A DNA stretch of 63,588 nucleotides. It comes from Prorocentrum cordatum (lineage: Eukaryota > Sar > Dinophyceae > Prorocentrales > Prorocentraceae). How positions within the stretch are numbered: position 1 is the stretch's first letter; each line of letters opens with the position of its first letter. A model generated the notes under the pieces. That model made no database searches, had not been told where the DNA came from, and saw nothing but the letters and a program-made list of their open reading frames with translations. The DNA lies in assembly GCA_963575745.1 (NCBI GenBank), contig CAUYUJ010014336.1, positions 351,097 to 414,684 of the forward strand, read 5' to 3'. Positions 22,620 to 33,169 of the stretch are shown here, in pieces. The position numbers and the translations under genes are program-made.

Positions 22620-22728
22620 CCAATATTTTCTTGGTTTTTGTCTTCCCCCCCACTTCCCATATTTTCCAATATTTTCTGGGGAATCGACGACTCATTGTGT
22701 CTGTGTGTTTTTGTTCCCTTCTGACCCT
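22620..22728. mobile_element. Repeat family I, copy 2 (right part)
   Basis: CCCATATTTTCCAATATTTT, GAATCGACGACTCATTGTGT and TTTTGTTCCCTTCTGAC. Confidence 0.75.
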
Positions 22729-23475
22729 CCCCCTCGGACGGGCTTCCCACCCCGAGCCGCCTCGCGACAGCCCTGGGGCACGGCGAGGGCCCCCAGAGGC
22801 AGAGCGTGGCTGGGAGCCCTCGGCTGCCGGAAGCTGCCGCAGGAGCAACAGAAGCATAGCTGAATATATTGCCGAGGACGACGCGAGGTCCGGGGGGCAC
22901 CCCTTGTCGACGGCGCGCCGGGGGAGAGAAGCGGGGGGGGGGAGAGGGCCTTCTCAGCCTTCTCCCAAGCCGCGGAGGGCCTCCCCCGAGCAGCCCCGCT
23001 GCCCTCTGAGAAGCTCTGCCCCCTGGGGCAGCAGACCCGGCCTCCCCCAGCACGCCCGAGCACCTCGGGCCTCGAACCCGAAACTCCCAAACTCCCAAAC
23101 TTCTCCCTCGACGCGCCGCTGAAGCACTCTGGGGGGGTCCCCGCGCTGCGGCGCACGAGGCGGCCGCGACCACGACGGGGAACGACGACGGCCACGACGA
23201 CGAGCGGCGACGGCGAACGACGACGGCGGCGACGGGCGGGTCGGCGAAGGCAGCCGTCGGCGAAGCCAACGGCCGGGCGACGTCAGCCGTGGGCGCCGCC
23301 GGCCCCCGAGGCCGCGCGGCCGTCGAGGCCGCGGGGGCGCAGAGGGGTGCGCGCGCCGCCCTGGCGGCGCCCTACCCGCTCGCGGCGGCGGCGGCTGCGG
23401 GCCGTGCCGGGGCGGAGAAGCCCTTGTAGCGTGTGGAGGGGTCCACCTGCCACTCCTTGCGAAGAGGCAGACACT
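22729..23475. other. No gene seen; CGG/CGACG-rich DNA
   Basis: 23150-23290 is made of GACGACGGCGGCGAC-like words. No exon motif recognised. Confidence 0.45.
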
Positions 23476-23479
23476 CCCC

Positions 23480-23530
23480 TGAGGAGGAGGAGGAAGATGA
23501 GGAGGAGAAGGAGGAGGAGGAGGAGACGAA
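23480..23530. repeat. (GGA)n tract
   Basis: GGAGGAGGAGGAAGATGAGG and similar. Confidence 0.9.
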
Positions 23531-23639
23531 CAAAAGCGGAGATCTTGTCCAGAGCAATTCTTTCACACCGGGCGTTTTCGCCCCGTCCTGGGCCCCGCGG
23601 GACCATCGCAGCTCGAGCTGGCTCGAAACGTGCGGCAGG

Positions 23640-23805
23640 AAGATGGGCCCAAGAGGCCCCCAAGATCGTCACAAGATGGCCCAAGAGGTTCCCAAGAGGG
23701 CCCCCCAGGCGCCCAAGGAGGCCCCCAGGGCGGCCCCAGAGGGCCCCAAGACGTCCCAAGAGGGCGCCTAGAGGCTCCCAAGAGGGCGCCAAGAGGGCCC
23801 CATGA
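23640..23805. repeat. CCCAAGAGGCC-type simple repeat
   Basis: Second block of the same style as 21.96-22.55 kb. Confidence 0.8.
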
Positions 23806-24019
23806 GGCTCCCGATAGGGTCCTGGGGTTCCGCTCGTGGATGTTCCCGATGTTGTGCATTTCGCAGCGTCGGATATCAAGGTCCTCAAACAAGGCCCTCG
23901 AACATATGGCGGACTCCGGTGGGAAGCCGACGATTGCTTCCGCCAGGCCAGCTGGCCTTTCGCCAGCTTCCGCCAGCTTCCGCCGACCTTCCGTTGCCCA
24001 AGACATGACAGCTCCTTGG

Positions 24020-24224
24020 ACGACCGAAATGGGCACGGAAAGAATGGGTACAATGCCTAACAACAAATGTTGTCCCAGACCAACAGCGGCCGCTGTTGGG
24101 CAGGCGGCCTTCTGTCTCGAATGGACACAGGCCGCGGCGGCGCGGACAGCGAGTCCTGTGCAGAACTAACAGGAACTGCTGTTGGGCATCGTGCCCACTC
24201 TTTCCGTGCCCATCTCGCTCGTGC
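24020..24224. mobile_element. Repeat family C, copy 3
   Basis: Both ends present (GGGCACGGAAAGAATGGGTA and GTGCCCACTCTTTCCGTGCC), plus the GCGGCCGCTGTTGGGC core. Confidence 0.9.
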
Positions 24225-24388
24225 AGAGCAGCTCCTTGGACACTCCTTGGACCGCCGGCCAGCTGAGCTTCCGCCAGCGGAGCCGCCCTCGTTTGACTCC
24301 CGCCACCCTCCGCCGACCTTCCGCCGCCCAAGACATGGCAGCTCCCTGGACCCTCGACGGCGTGGCCCCCTTTTTTGGACCGCCGCCC

Positions 24389-24390
<2 letters not shown>

Positions 24391-24427
<37 letters not shown>

Positions 24428-24442
24428 ATATATATATATATA
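24391..24442. repeat. (TA)n microsatellite
   Basis: TATATATA over about 50 bases, with one CTA. Confidence 0.95.
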
Positions 24443-24505
24443 CTCTCGGCACTCCGGCGCGGACTTCCTCGGATCGGCGGCGGTGGGCCCAACGCCGATC
24501 CAATT
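24440..24505. mobile_element. Repeat family J, copy 2 (small)
   Basis: CGCGGACTTCCTCGGATCGG and CCCAACGCCGATCCAATTG; short centre. Confidence 0.55.
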
Positions 24506-25073
24506 GACTCCTCGGATACCCGGCGCTCTGATTTGTCCAATGCGTGGGCGCTGGGCCACTTCCCCAGGGCCAATTTTTCGGCCCGAAGTGGGCGTCGCTG
24601 CATGGGGGGGCGACAAAAATCGGGCGGGGAAGGTGCACTCTTCTGCCCCAGAGGGCACCATTTTTCGTGCCCCAGCAGGCCTCTTCGAGGGCTCTAAAGG
24701 GCCCCTTATTCTGCAGCCCACGCTGCCCCCCCAGCGATCGCCCCCCCATTGCGCGACGGCCACACACACACACTGTTTTCTGACGGTGCCAGGACCCCGG
24801 GCCCGCGTCGAGGGCCCCCGGAGGCCGAAAACCATCAAGAGACCAGCCGCTCCGACTGTCTCGGAGCCTCGGAGCCGTGGCTCCGCGCGGAGCTCCGAAA
24901 AATCTGAGGTGCAGACACCGTGTTCTGCTCCGGTCCTTCTCGGGCCTGAGCGTGTAGCTCTTCGTCTGCCCCTCCACGGACTTCAGTACCCGCCGCCGTG
25001 CCCGCACGGCGCGGGCGCGTGAGGGCCCCGCCCCCCGCCCCCTCCTGGTGCCAGCTCGGGGAGCAGGACCAGG

Positions 25074-25224
25074 GGGCCGCATGAGAGCCCTGCCCCTGCC
25101 CCCCACGGTTTCTGAAGGGGGAGGGTGGGGTTCACTCCGTTCGGGAGCTCCCGAGCGAAGGGAACCCACCCTCCCCCTCAGAAATCGTGGGGGGCAGGGG
25201 CAGGGCTCTCATGCGGCCCCCCTC
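25074..25224. mobile_element. Repeat family E, copy 1 (foldback)
   Basis: Almost the whole 150 bp is one inverted repeat: GGGGCCGCATGAGAGCCCTG on the left, CAGGGCTCTCATGCGGCCCC on the right, GGGAGCTCCCGAGCG in the centre. Confidence 0.9.
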
Positions 25225-25239
25225 AGGATATGGAAGAAG

Positions 25240-25402
25240 CACAGGCTGTCGGAGCTCAGGCGCGGAGCTCTCGGATCGGCGCTGGAGCCCCCTGGCGGCG
25301 CCTCTCGCGCCGCCCCTGGTGCGCTCCGCGCGCCAGGGAGGGGAGAGGGTTCCGCGCGCCGATCCGAGGCCTCCGCGCGGACCTCCGAGAGTTTCTCCAA
25401 CT
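25240..25402. mobile_element. Repeat family J, copy 3 (foldback)
   Basis: GGAGCTCTCGGATCGGCGCT and GCGCCGATCCGAGGCCTCCG, then CGCGGACCTCCGAGAG. The centre is GC-rich, CTCGCGCCGCCCC against CGCGCGCCAGGG. Confidence 0.75.
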
Positions 25403-25435
25403 AGAGGCATCTCGCTGCGCGCATCGCCCTCCCTG

Positions 25436-25570
25436 CCATCGCTCGGACGTCCATGCCCCGTGCGTTTTCGCTCGGCTTCCGGCGTCCTCTTGCATTATTG
25501 CAGGATGATTCAGGGTGCTCCTTGTTGGGCTACGCCGAAAAAAATGCGAGGAGCGGGCGGAGGAGGAGGA

Positions 25571-25601
<31 letters not shown>

Positions 25602-25707
25602 GAGGAGGAGGAGGAGGAGGAGGAGGAGGAGGAGGAGGAGGAGGAGGAGGAGGAGGAGGAGGAGGAGGAGGAGGAGCGATGGAGAACACGTTCGAGCGAT
25701 GCCAAGC
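25436..25707. mobile_element. Repeat family A, copy 3, split by a (GGA)n tract
   Basis: Left part 25436-25552, right end 25679-25707 (ACGTTCGAGCGATGCCAAG). About 125 bases of (GGA)n lie between, in the purine-rich region of the element. Confidence 0.85.
25553..25678. repeat. (GGA)n tract inside family A copy 3
   Basis: About 40 GGA units. Confidence 0.95.
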
Positions 25708-26108
25708 CTCCCGAGGTTCCCGGCCCGTGGCACGGCGGAGGTTTGCCGCAGGCACCTGGATGTTGAAGGCCATGTCGGCGTTGGCAAAAACGGCCTCGGC
25801 GTCGCCGGTGGAGAACCATATCCGCCGACCATTTTTCGGCGGCGAGCGAGGGGGGGAAGTGAGAAGGAGAAAGCCTTCTCAAAAGGTTGCGGATTCTCAG
25901 AAACCCTCGCGCCTTCGGAGAGCTTTTTTGTGTTTTCCGGGAAGGCTTCGAACACTTCTGAGAAGGCCTGGGGACTTCCGAGCCTTCTGAGAACGCCCGC
26001 CCCTTCTCATTTCCCCCGGGCTCGCCGCCGAATTTCGAGATCACCAGGCCAGTGAGCACTCTCCCCATGCCCAAACTCATCCCCATGGGGACCGCATGTG
26101 CATTAAAC
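25708..26108. other. No gene seen
   Basis: CTTCTGAGAA-type words repeat loosely at 25.87-26.00 kb; no protein motif. Confidence 0.4.
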
Positions 26109-26275
26109 TTACATGATTAAGTCATGTTCGCCATCGGAATATCCGCCAGCCCCCTTGTGGTTGTGGGGCCACCAGGCTGTAGGGCGAAGATTCGCAATTT
26201 CATGTACCAGTTGCAGCTTCCAATTTCCACTGTTAGAGTTATGCTTCTTGCTGCTTACTTTTCCTTGTTGATGGA
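26109..26275 (-). CDS. Orphan exon candidate (weak)
   Basis: Minus-strand stretch reading KVSSKKHNSNSGNWKLQLVH, EIANLRPTAWWPHNHKGAGG and YSDGEHDLIM before a stop. Less GC-rich than its surroundings and of mixed composition, but short; the same frame upstream is the 73-bp tandem array. The plus strand is open too. No family recognised. Confidence 0.2.
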
Positions 26276-26359
26276 CCGCGCGAGGGGGGGGGAAGCTCAA
26301 ACGGGCAGGTTTAGCACGCCTTGGGCGTGTGCTCTGTATTGCTGGGGTGGATAACAATT

Positions 26360-26910
26360 TACACCCCTCACACAGATCGGCGGGGTCAGGGTCCAAAAAC
26401 ATAGGGGATTTGCCACATTTCTGAAATTCGCTAGCACCCCTCACGCAGATCGGCAGGGTCAGGGTCCAAAAACATTTGGGATTTGCTACATTTCTAAAAT
26501 TAGCTGGCACCCCTCACACAGATCGGCGGGGTCAGGGTCCAGAAGCACTGGGGATTTGCTACATTTCTGACATTCGGTGGCACCCCTCACGCAGATCGGC
26601 GGGGTCCGGGTGCAAAAACACACAGGATTTGCTACATTTCTGAAATTCGCTAGCACCCCTCACGCAGATCGGCGGGGTCAGGGTCCAAAACCATATTGGA
26701 TTTGCCACGTTTCTGACATTCGGTGGCACCCCTCACGCAGATCGGCGGGATCAGGGTCCAAAAACAATTGGATTTGCCACATTCCTGAAATTCGATGGCA
26801 CCCCTCACGCAGATCGGCGGGGTCAGGGTCCGAAAAAATATGAGTTTGCAATATGTCTGAAATTCGGTGGCACCCCTGACGCAGATCCGTAGGGTCAGGG
26901 TCGAAAAACA
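26360..26910. repeat. 73-bp tandem array
   Basis: Eight units, each starting CACCCCTCACGCAGATCGG and then GGGGTCAGGGTCC, with an AT-richer second half (GGATTTGCCACATTTCTGA). Spacings are 72-75 bases. Confidence 0.95.
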
Positions 26911-27013
26911 AACAGGTCCTGACACTGCTTCACGGCGGCGCCCAGACCTCATGATTTAGCTTTTGCATCTCCCACTATCCGAGACATGGGGCCGGCGGCA
27001 TGGGGCGAAGCCC

Positions 27014-27291
27014 TTACGGATCAAAAAGGTTCCCCAAGAGTCCCATTACGTCTGAGATGGCAACAGATACGACTCGGACTGGCGTCATGATGTTATTGCA
27101 CAGGATTGCGGCGATCACCAAAACGTGCCAAAATGGCATCAAGACGTCCAACAACCCGCCGATATACTCGAATGTGCCCCCTGGAACCATAAACAATGTC
27201 GCCATGCTGCTTACGACGCAGGATACTTCGATCTCCTCGAAACAAGCAGCCCCGCCTTGATACATGGGCATGGAGCACGGGTAAATAACTC
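27014..27291 (-). CDS. Orphan terminal exon candidate with hydrophobic segments
   Basis: Minus strand. After CACAG|G (27292) the frame reads GVIYPCSMPMYQGGAACFEE, then two hydrophobic stretches (VSSMATLFMVPGGTF and DVLMPFWHVLVIAAILCNNI), and ends VMGLLGNLFDP followed by TAA. It could be the last exon of a membrane protein. The plus strand is also open here (27000-27260), so orientation rests only on the hydrophobic pattern and the acceptor. It is not obviously part of the MICAL-like gene 2 kb upstream. Family unknown. Confidence 0.35.
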
Positions 27292-28488
27292 CTGTGCAGC
27301 TTAGCTACAGCCGCGCTCCTAACAACTTGGCAATACTGTCTCTGCTCAATAATTTGATTTAATCTAGTCGAATTGCTGCAGACATTGGCGTGCGATGCAA
27401 CGAGGTGGAAAGCAATGAGGTGCCATGCCATGTCAGGCACTGTGCACCAGAGCTGCGCATAGGTTGCCTCACCTTTCGGCTCTCGGGGCGTCCAAGACGG
27501 CCAAAGGGGCCCCCAATATCGCCAAGAGACGGCCCGAAAATGGCCCTAAGAGCGGCCCAGGGCGCACCAAGAGGGCCTCCCAAAGGATCAAGACTGCAAC
27601 TGCAGGCCCGAGGACTGCAAAATTGGTGAAAAGGCTCCCGAAGGGCCCCGTGAGGTCCCCAAGGCGGCCCAGACGGCTCCATGGATTGCCCAATGAGGCA
27701 CCCAAGACGACTCCAGCCACGACGCGACACGGGCATGCCTTCGGGCCACGACTCGGGCCTTCGGGCGCCGCTCGGGAGCACTCGGACACCCCTGGAACTG
27801 GAACGCTCTCGGCGAGGAGCAAGCCCCGGAACAAAAAAACAACAGTTGCTATTCTTCACGGTAACGCCTCTTGCCGGCCCCCCCCTCCGCCCCTGGTCAC
27901 GTCACGATTCGCGCCGCGCCATTCCCGTCGGTGCTGGCGCGAATCGTGACGTTACCAGCCACCTCCCTCCCTCTCCCCGGTAACGCCCGTTGTCGCCGGA
28001 GGACACGACCTGTCACAAAACATTCCGAGGCTGGAAAAGGCTGCGAGAACCTATCATAACGTCTGGAGACGTTGAAAACCTCGAACCAGGAGGTCCCCGA
28101 AGGGACACAGAGCCGCCCCCAGAGCACCCCAAGAAGGCCCAGCAGCGGACGGAACGCTTCCTTCCCACGACGCAGAGCACAAGATGGCATGCCACTCAAG
28201 CTGGGCGGGAACCGGCCAGGCACTTGACACCGCGCGCGTTCACGCGCAGAAGGATACGAGCCCCTGATTGTGGGAGCAACTCCACTCGCACCGCTGAGCA
28301 TGCACACGCACGTTGACCGCGGGCGCCGCGCGTGAGCTCTTGACGGTGCGCCAAGGCTGCAGATGTCTGGTGGCCCTTGCTGCGGACATGCCGGCTGGCC
28401 GTGCCACCTCCTGGGCCTCGCAGGCCCGGCTCGGGTCGCCAGCGCCGCAAGGCGAGGTCACTACGTCGGTGCAATGGGGCCCGTAGCT
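27292..28488. other. No gene seen; simple repeat and a hairpin
   Basis: 27490-27710 is CCAAGACGGCC-type repeat. 27895-27955 contains GTCACGATTCGCGCCGCG and its near-inverse TGGCGCGAATCGTGACG, a good hairpin. Confidence 0.6.
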
Positions 28489-28665
28489 GACTACCTACCA
28501 GACCACCCCAACCCAACACGAAGACACGAATTTGACCCGAATTTCGGGTTGGGGGAGGTACGGGGACCATGTGTTTTTTCGATGTTCCCCGATCCCCCCC
28601 CACTGGAAATGGAGGGCAAATTGAAGCCTTCGGGTTGGGTTGGGGTGGTTTGATTGGTGGTGAGT
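28489..28665. mobile_element. Repeat family D, copy 3
   Basis: Both ends, CCAGACCACCCCAACCCAA and TTGGGTTGGGGTGGTTTGA. It lies 30 bases from a family E foldback copy. Confidence 0.9.
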
Positions 28666-28691
28666 AGCAGATGGATCCCCCTGCCCATACA

Positions 28692-28848
28692 TTAGGGGGC
28701 CACGTGCGAACCCTGCCCCTACCCCCCACGAGTTCTGAAGGGGGAGGGTGGGGTTCACTTCGTTCGAGAGCTCCCGAGCGAACCCTGCCCCCACCCTCCC
28801 CCTCAGAAATCGTGGGGGGTAGGGGTAGGGTTCGCATGTGGCCCCCTA
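28692..28848. mobile_element. Repeat family E, copy 2 (foldback)
   Basis: GGGGGCCACGTGCGAACCCT and AGGGTTCGCATGTGGCCCCC as arms, with the centre GAGAGCTCCCGAGCG. Confidence 0.9.
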
Positions 28849-29045
28849 TACATGCCATCGTATCGGGCGGCCTCCACACGATCGGGGAATCAACAGCACG
28901 GAGCCACAGGATGGCCCCAGTGCATACCACGGCCACCCCAAAGTGGCGACAAGACGGCCTGTGACCGGACCCAGGAGGCCGCCGCACGAGGCTGGGGACT
29001 CGCGGACGAAAGGCCACCGCGCCAGGACGAGAAGGGGCGGGCGGG

Positions 29046-29215
29046 TACCGGTCGGTCGGAAGAAGTGGGCAGGAACACGAAAAAGGAAGGCGTTGACAAA
29101 GGCTGGGTGCCGCTCGCCCGCTGAAGGCGACGGAAAAGGTGGAGCCACTCGACCCTTGAAAAACGGAGGCATCATGAGTAGATTGGGATCTGGGGTGCCA
29201 AACATACCTGCTCAC
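29046..29215. mobile_element. Repeat family H, copy 3, at the donor site of MICAL-like exon C
   Basis: GGTCGGTCGGAAGAAGTGGG, GGAAGGCGTTGACAAAGGCT, GAGTAGATTGGGATCTGGGG. Its end coincides with the exon/intron border (29207/29208). Confidence 0.75.
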
Positions 29216-30050
29216 AACGACGGGCGAGTATGGCGCGCGCCTCCTGAATCATCAAGTTGGATATAGCGTCCAAGGCTCCCAAAAAACCGCGTATGCAGCC
29301 GAGTCCCGTGGGCCAGAACGGCTCCAGCAGGGCGTCGCCGACCAGGCACAGCGGCAGCACGGGCGCGCCCTCCTCCCTCTTGAAGATCACGCTGCGATCG
29401 TGCCGCCGCGTGTCGGAAAAGTCAAAGGCCATGCACGACTGCTTCGGCGTGAACGTCTGTGGGATGCCGAAGTGCTCGGCTACTTGCCTAGAGAGGTCTT
29501 GCAGCGTGTCGATGTCCACGTTCGACGTGTCCAGGAGAGGCACACCTTCTGGCTCGGGGCAGCGGAGGCAGCCTGTGTCTAAGAGGCACTGCTTCGTCGG
29601 CGTCATGATCATGTAGTGGTTCTCGTCGCCTCTATAATACACTATGTTCTCGAGGTTGAGCCCCACTTTCGCCTTGAGCCGCTGAAAAAGGGGCCTCTGG
29701 AACTGGTAGGCCCAAGAAAACTGGCGCACGTCACGTTCCGCCTGCGTACCAGAATTTACAAAATTCGACACTATGCCAATTGCTTTCCCCTCCTTGCCAA
29801 GACCCGTCTTCTTGGGATTCGAGCCGTTCGAGATAGCGATCCTGGACGCGGCCCCATCTGCGCAAGCGATGGCGTCGACAGGCAGACGGTCTCTGCCATT
29901 CGTAAGCGCTGGGTGCGTCTCCATCAGCCAGTGACCGCCCACGGGGTTCACGGAGCGGAACTCCACCCCGAGCTCGACCGATACACCCAGCAATAAGCAG
30001 CACTTCAGCAACAGATGCTGCGCCTCCGAGATGCCAATGTGCACGTAATC
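29208..30050 (-). CDS. MICAL-like FAD monooxygenase, exon C (substrate and second FAD-binding part)
   Basis: A phase-0 exon of exactly 281 codons. From the N-terminus it shows DYVHIGISEAQHLLLK (MICAL: DHIxIRxLQxxLxK); the ADG motif near 29876-29848 that contacts FAD/NADPH in this fold; LENIVYYRGDENHYMIM with KQCLLDTG; FDF near 29425; and the family signature LVGDALLEPFWPTGxGCxRGF (about 29345-29290), containing the GD FAD motif. The acceptor is AGAG|GATTAC (30051). The donor is GAGCAG|GTATG at 29207, here a normal GT. The family continues past this point, so at least one further exon is missing or unrecognised. A family H repeat ends right at the donor side (29046-29215). Confidence 0.9.
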
Positions 30051-30130
30051 CTCTGGCATGCGACACTCGTACCGAATGGAAGAGTATTGATGGGGTGACG
30101 CTTTCGAACTAGTTCTTCAACCTCGGTCAC

Positions 30131-31735
30131 CTACTTGGGCGCCCGAGTTATCCGGGGTAACTCGGGCCCGGGGCAACTCGGGCTCGGATTCCCGAACAAC
30201 GAACCCGAGTTAGCCCTGACCCGAGTTACCCCTGATGATTTGGGGCTCTGGACGCCCGAGTTATCCGGGGTAACTCGGGCCCGGGGCAACTCGGGCTCGG
30301 ATTCCCGAAAACGAACCCGAGTTAGCCCTGACCCGAGTTACCCCTGATGATTTGGGGCTCTGGACGCCCGAGTTATCCGGGGTAACTCGGGCCCGGGGCA
30401 ACTCGGGCTCGGATTCCCGAAAACGAACCCGAGTTAGCCCTGACCCGAGTTACCCCTGATGATTTGGGGCTCTGGACGCCCGAGTTATCCGGGGTAACTC
30501 GGGCCCGGGGCAACTCGGGCTCGGATTCCCGAAAACGAACCCGAGTTAGCCCTGACCCGAGTTACCCCTGATGATTTGGGGCTCTGGACGCCCGAGTTAT
30601 CCGGGGTAACTCGGGCCCGGGGCAACTCGGGCTCGGATTTCCCGAGTTAGCCCTGACCCGAGTGAACGAAAAATTGAACCCGAGTTAGCCCTGACCCCTA
30701 CCCCTGATGATTGGGGCTCTGGACGCCCGAGTTATCCGGGGTAACTCGGGTCCGGGGTAACTCGGGCTCGGATTCCCGAAAAACGAACCCGAGTTAGCCC
30801 TGACCCGAGTTACCCCTGATGATTGGGGCTCTGGACGCCCGAGTTATCCGGGGTAACTCGGGCCCGGGGCAACTCGGGCTCGGATTCCCGAAAAACGAAC
30901 CCGAGTTAGCCCTGACCCGAGTTACCCCTGATGATTTGGGGCTCTGGACGCCCGAGATATCCGGGGTAACTCGGGCCCGGGGTAACTCGGGCTCGGATTC
31001 CCGAAAAACGAACCCGAGTTAGCCCTGACCCGAGCTACCCCTGATGATTGGGGCTCTGGACGCCCGAGTTATCCGGGGTAACTCGGGCCCGGGGCAACTC
31101 GGGCTCGGATTCCCGAAAAACGAACCCGAGTTAGCCCTGACCCGAGTTACCCCTGATGATTTGGGGCTCTGGACGCCCGAGTTATCCGGGGTAACTCGGG
31201 CCCGGGGCAACTCGGGTTCGGATTCCCGAACAACGAACCCGAGTTAGCCCTGACCCGAGCTACCCCTGATGATTTGGGGCTCTGGACGCCCGAGTTATCC
31301 GGGGTAAATTCCCGAAGCCCTGACCCGAGCTACCCCTGATGATTTGGGGCTCTGGAGGGGTAACTCGGGCCCGGGGCAACTCGGGCTCGGATTCCCGAAC
31401 AACGAACCCGAGTTAGCCCTGACCCGAGCTACCCCTGATGATTTGGGGCTCTGGACGCCCGAGATATCCGGGGTAACTCGGGCCCGGGGCAACTCGGGCT
31501 CGGATTCCCGAACAACGAACCCGAGTTAGCCCTGACCTGAGCTACCCCTGATGATTTGGGGCTCTGGACGCCCGAGATATCCGGGGTAACTCGGGCCCGG
31601 GGCAACTCGGGCTCGGATTCCCGAACAACGAACCCGAGTTAGCCCTGACCCGAGCTACCCCTGATGATTTGGGGCTCTGGACGCCCGAGATACCCGGGGT
31701 AACTCGGGCCCGGGGCAACTCGGGCCCCATGGAGG
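30131..31735. repeat. 113-bp tandem array inside the MICAL-like intron 2
   Basis: About 15 head-to-tail units of 112-115 bp, some truncated (near 31310-31360) or rearranged (30640-30720). Each unit contains GGGGTAACTCGGG and, further on, its inverted copy CCCGAGTTACCCC, so every unit can fold into a hairpin. Units differ at few positions, which suggests recent amplification or gene conversion. Confidence 0.95.
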
Positions 31736-32050
31736 AGGAGGGCAGCTCTCCCGCCCAGGCCCCGACGCGACGCGAGGACTGTGGTCAGAGCAACCCTCAT
31801 CTTTTTCCCGGGCATCCGTGGTTCAACACAAATCTGCGGGCACCAAGAATGTACACCGAAACCACGTCGATTCCTCCTCCCTTCTCTACCCTCTCTCTCT
31901 CCTCCTCCCTGGGAGAAGGAGGGCGTGAGGGAGGTGGTGCTGGTGGTGTGTCTGTTTGGCACAGAGCTTAAATTGCGACGGCCACTTTCTGGGGCCGTGT
32001 TCAACCTCTGCCAGCCTGGGACCGCCCCCCGAACCGTCATGAAACGGCAA

Positions 32051-32135
32051 AGGAGGAGGAGGAGGCAGAGGCGAAGGATGAGGAGGAGGAGGAGGAGGAG
32101 GCGGAGGAGAAGGAGGAGGAGGACGACGACGAGGG
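32051..32135. repeat. (GGA)n tract in MICAL-like intron 2
   Basis: GGA/AGGCGG units ending in GACGACGACG. Confidence 0.95.
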
Positions 32136-32335
32136 CCCATGCGGCGCGATCCTCCAGCCCAGGCCATCTCCGAGCCTCGCTGGGCAGCCTGGGCGGCAGG
32201 GCCCCGGCCCTCCCCTCGGGTGGTCTCAAAGCGACCCATGCGCTCGGCGGGGTGGGACCCACGACTCGGGAGCTCTCTCGAGACGCCAGAGAGGGGATGG
32301 ACCCGAAAGACGGCCAGAGGACGGGCCGCGCAGTC

Positions 32336-32426
32336 CTTGTCGACGCCGAAGCTGCCGCCGGGCGGAGAGAAGTCCTTCGCGCCCCAGAGGATGAGGTCCT
32401 GCTTCACCCAGTCCCACAGGTGCATC
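32336..32426 (-). CDS. MICAL-like FAD monooxygenase, exon B (HLW-DL-GAK block)
   Basis: A 91-base exon: one base to finish the codon begun in exon A, then 30 codons. It reads MHLWDWVKQDLILWGAKDF, the counterpart of the conserved MICAL block LHLWxxxxxDLxxLGAKxF. The acceptor is AG|G (ends at 32427) and the donor is AAG|GA at 32335, again a GA donor, so the exon ends in phase 0. It sits inside a long low-complexity minus-strand open frame (31886-33022) that is otherwise not protein-like. The exon is recognised because both junctions restore a continuous family motif with exons A and C. Confidence 0.8.
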
Positions 32427-32694
32427 CTGGAGCGGCCCGGGAACTCCCCCCCGAGGAACATCCTCTGCACAAGCAAGCCCAGACCCCCGACGCACCGTCG
32501 ACCCCCAGCGGTCTCGTCCCATGCCCCCGGACCGAGCTTCGAGGCGCGGACGGAGCTGCTGCTGCTAGCTGGCGCCCTCGTGGGCCTCCTCCCGGCCACC
32601 GACAGGTGGAGAGGCAATCGCGACGAATGGGAGGGGAGCGCCCGCACGGCGCGACGCAGGACAGCCCGATAAGCCGAGCACCTCGGAGGCTCGG

Positions 32695-33080
32695 GAGGAG
32701 GAGGGAGGCTGTGGGCAGCGGGGGGAGGCGGAGGAGGCGGAGGAGGAGGGGGAAGAGGAAGAGGAGGAGGAGAGGGAGGAGGAGGAGGAGGAGGAGGAAG
32801 AAGAGGAGGCAGAGGAGGAGGAGGAGGAGGAGGAGGAGGAGGAGGAGGAGGAGGAGGAAAAGGAGGAGGAGGAGGGGAGGAGGAGGAACGGGAGGGTGAG
32901 GAGAGAAATAGGAGCAGGAGGAGAGGAGGGAGGAGGAGTAGGAGGTGAGGAAGAGGAGGAGCATGAGGGAAAGGAGGATCAGGAGGAGAGCAGAGGGAGG
33001 AGAGGGAGAGGAGGAGCACCACGGAGGCTCAGGAGGAGGAGGAGGAGGAGGAGGAGGAGGGAGGGGGAGGCTGCGGGCAG
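32695..33080. repeat. Long (GGA)n tract in MICAL-like intron 1
   Basis: Nearly 400 bases of purine-rich GGA, GAGGA and GGGA units. Confidence 0.95.
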
Positions 33081-33169
33081 CGGGAGCGGAGAGGTGCGCG
33101 TGCGGTGAGCGTTCTGGGACGCTCTGAGACGGATTCGTCCTTGTCCTAGCCCGGGGCCCCGCCCCGTCC

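Noticed and set aside
31886-33022. 378-codon minus-strand open frame
   Set aside because: Mostly poly-Pro/Leu/Ser translation of (GGA)n tracts; only the embedded 91-base exon B is accepted.
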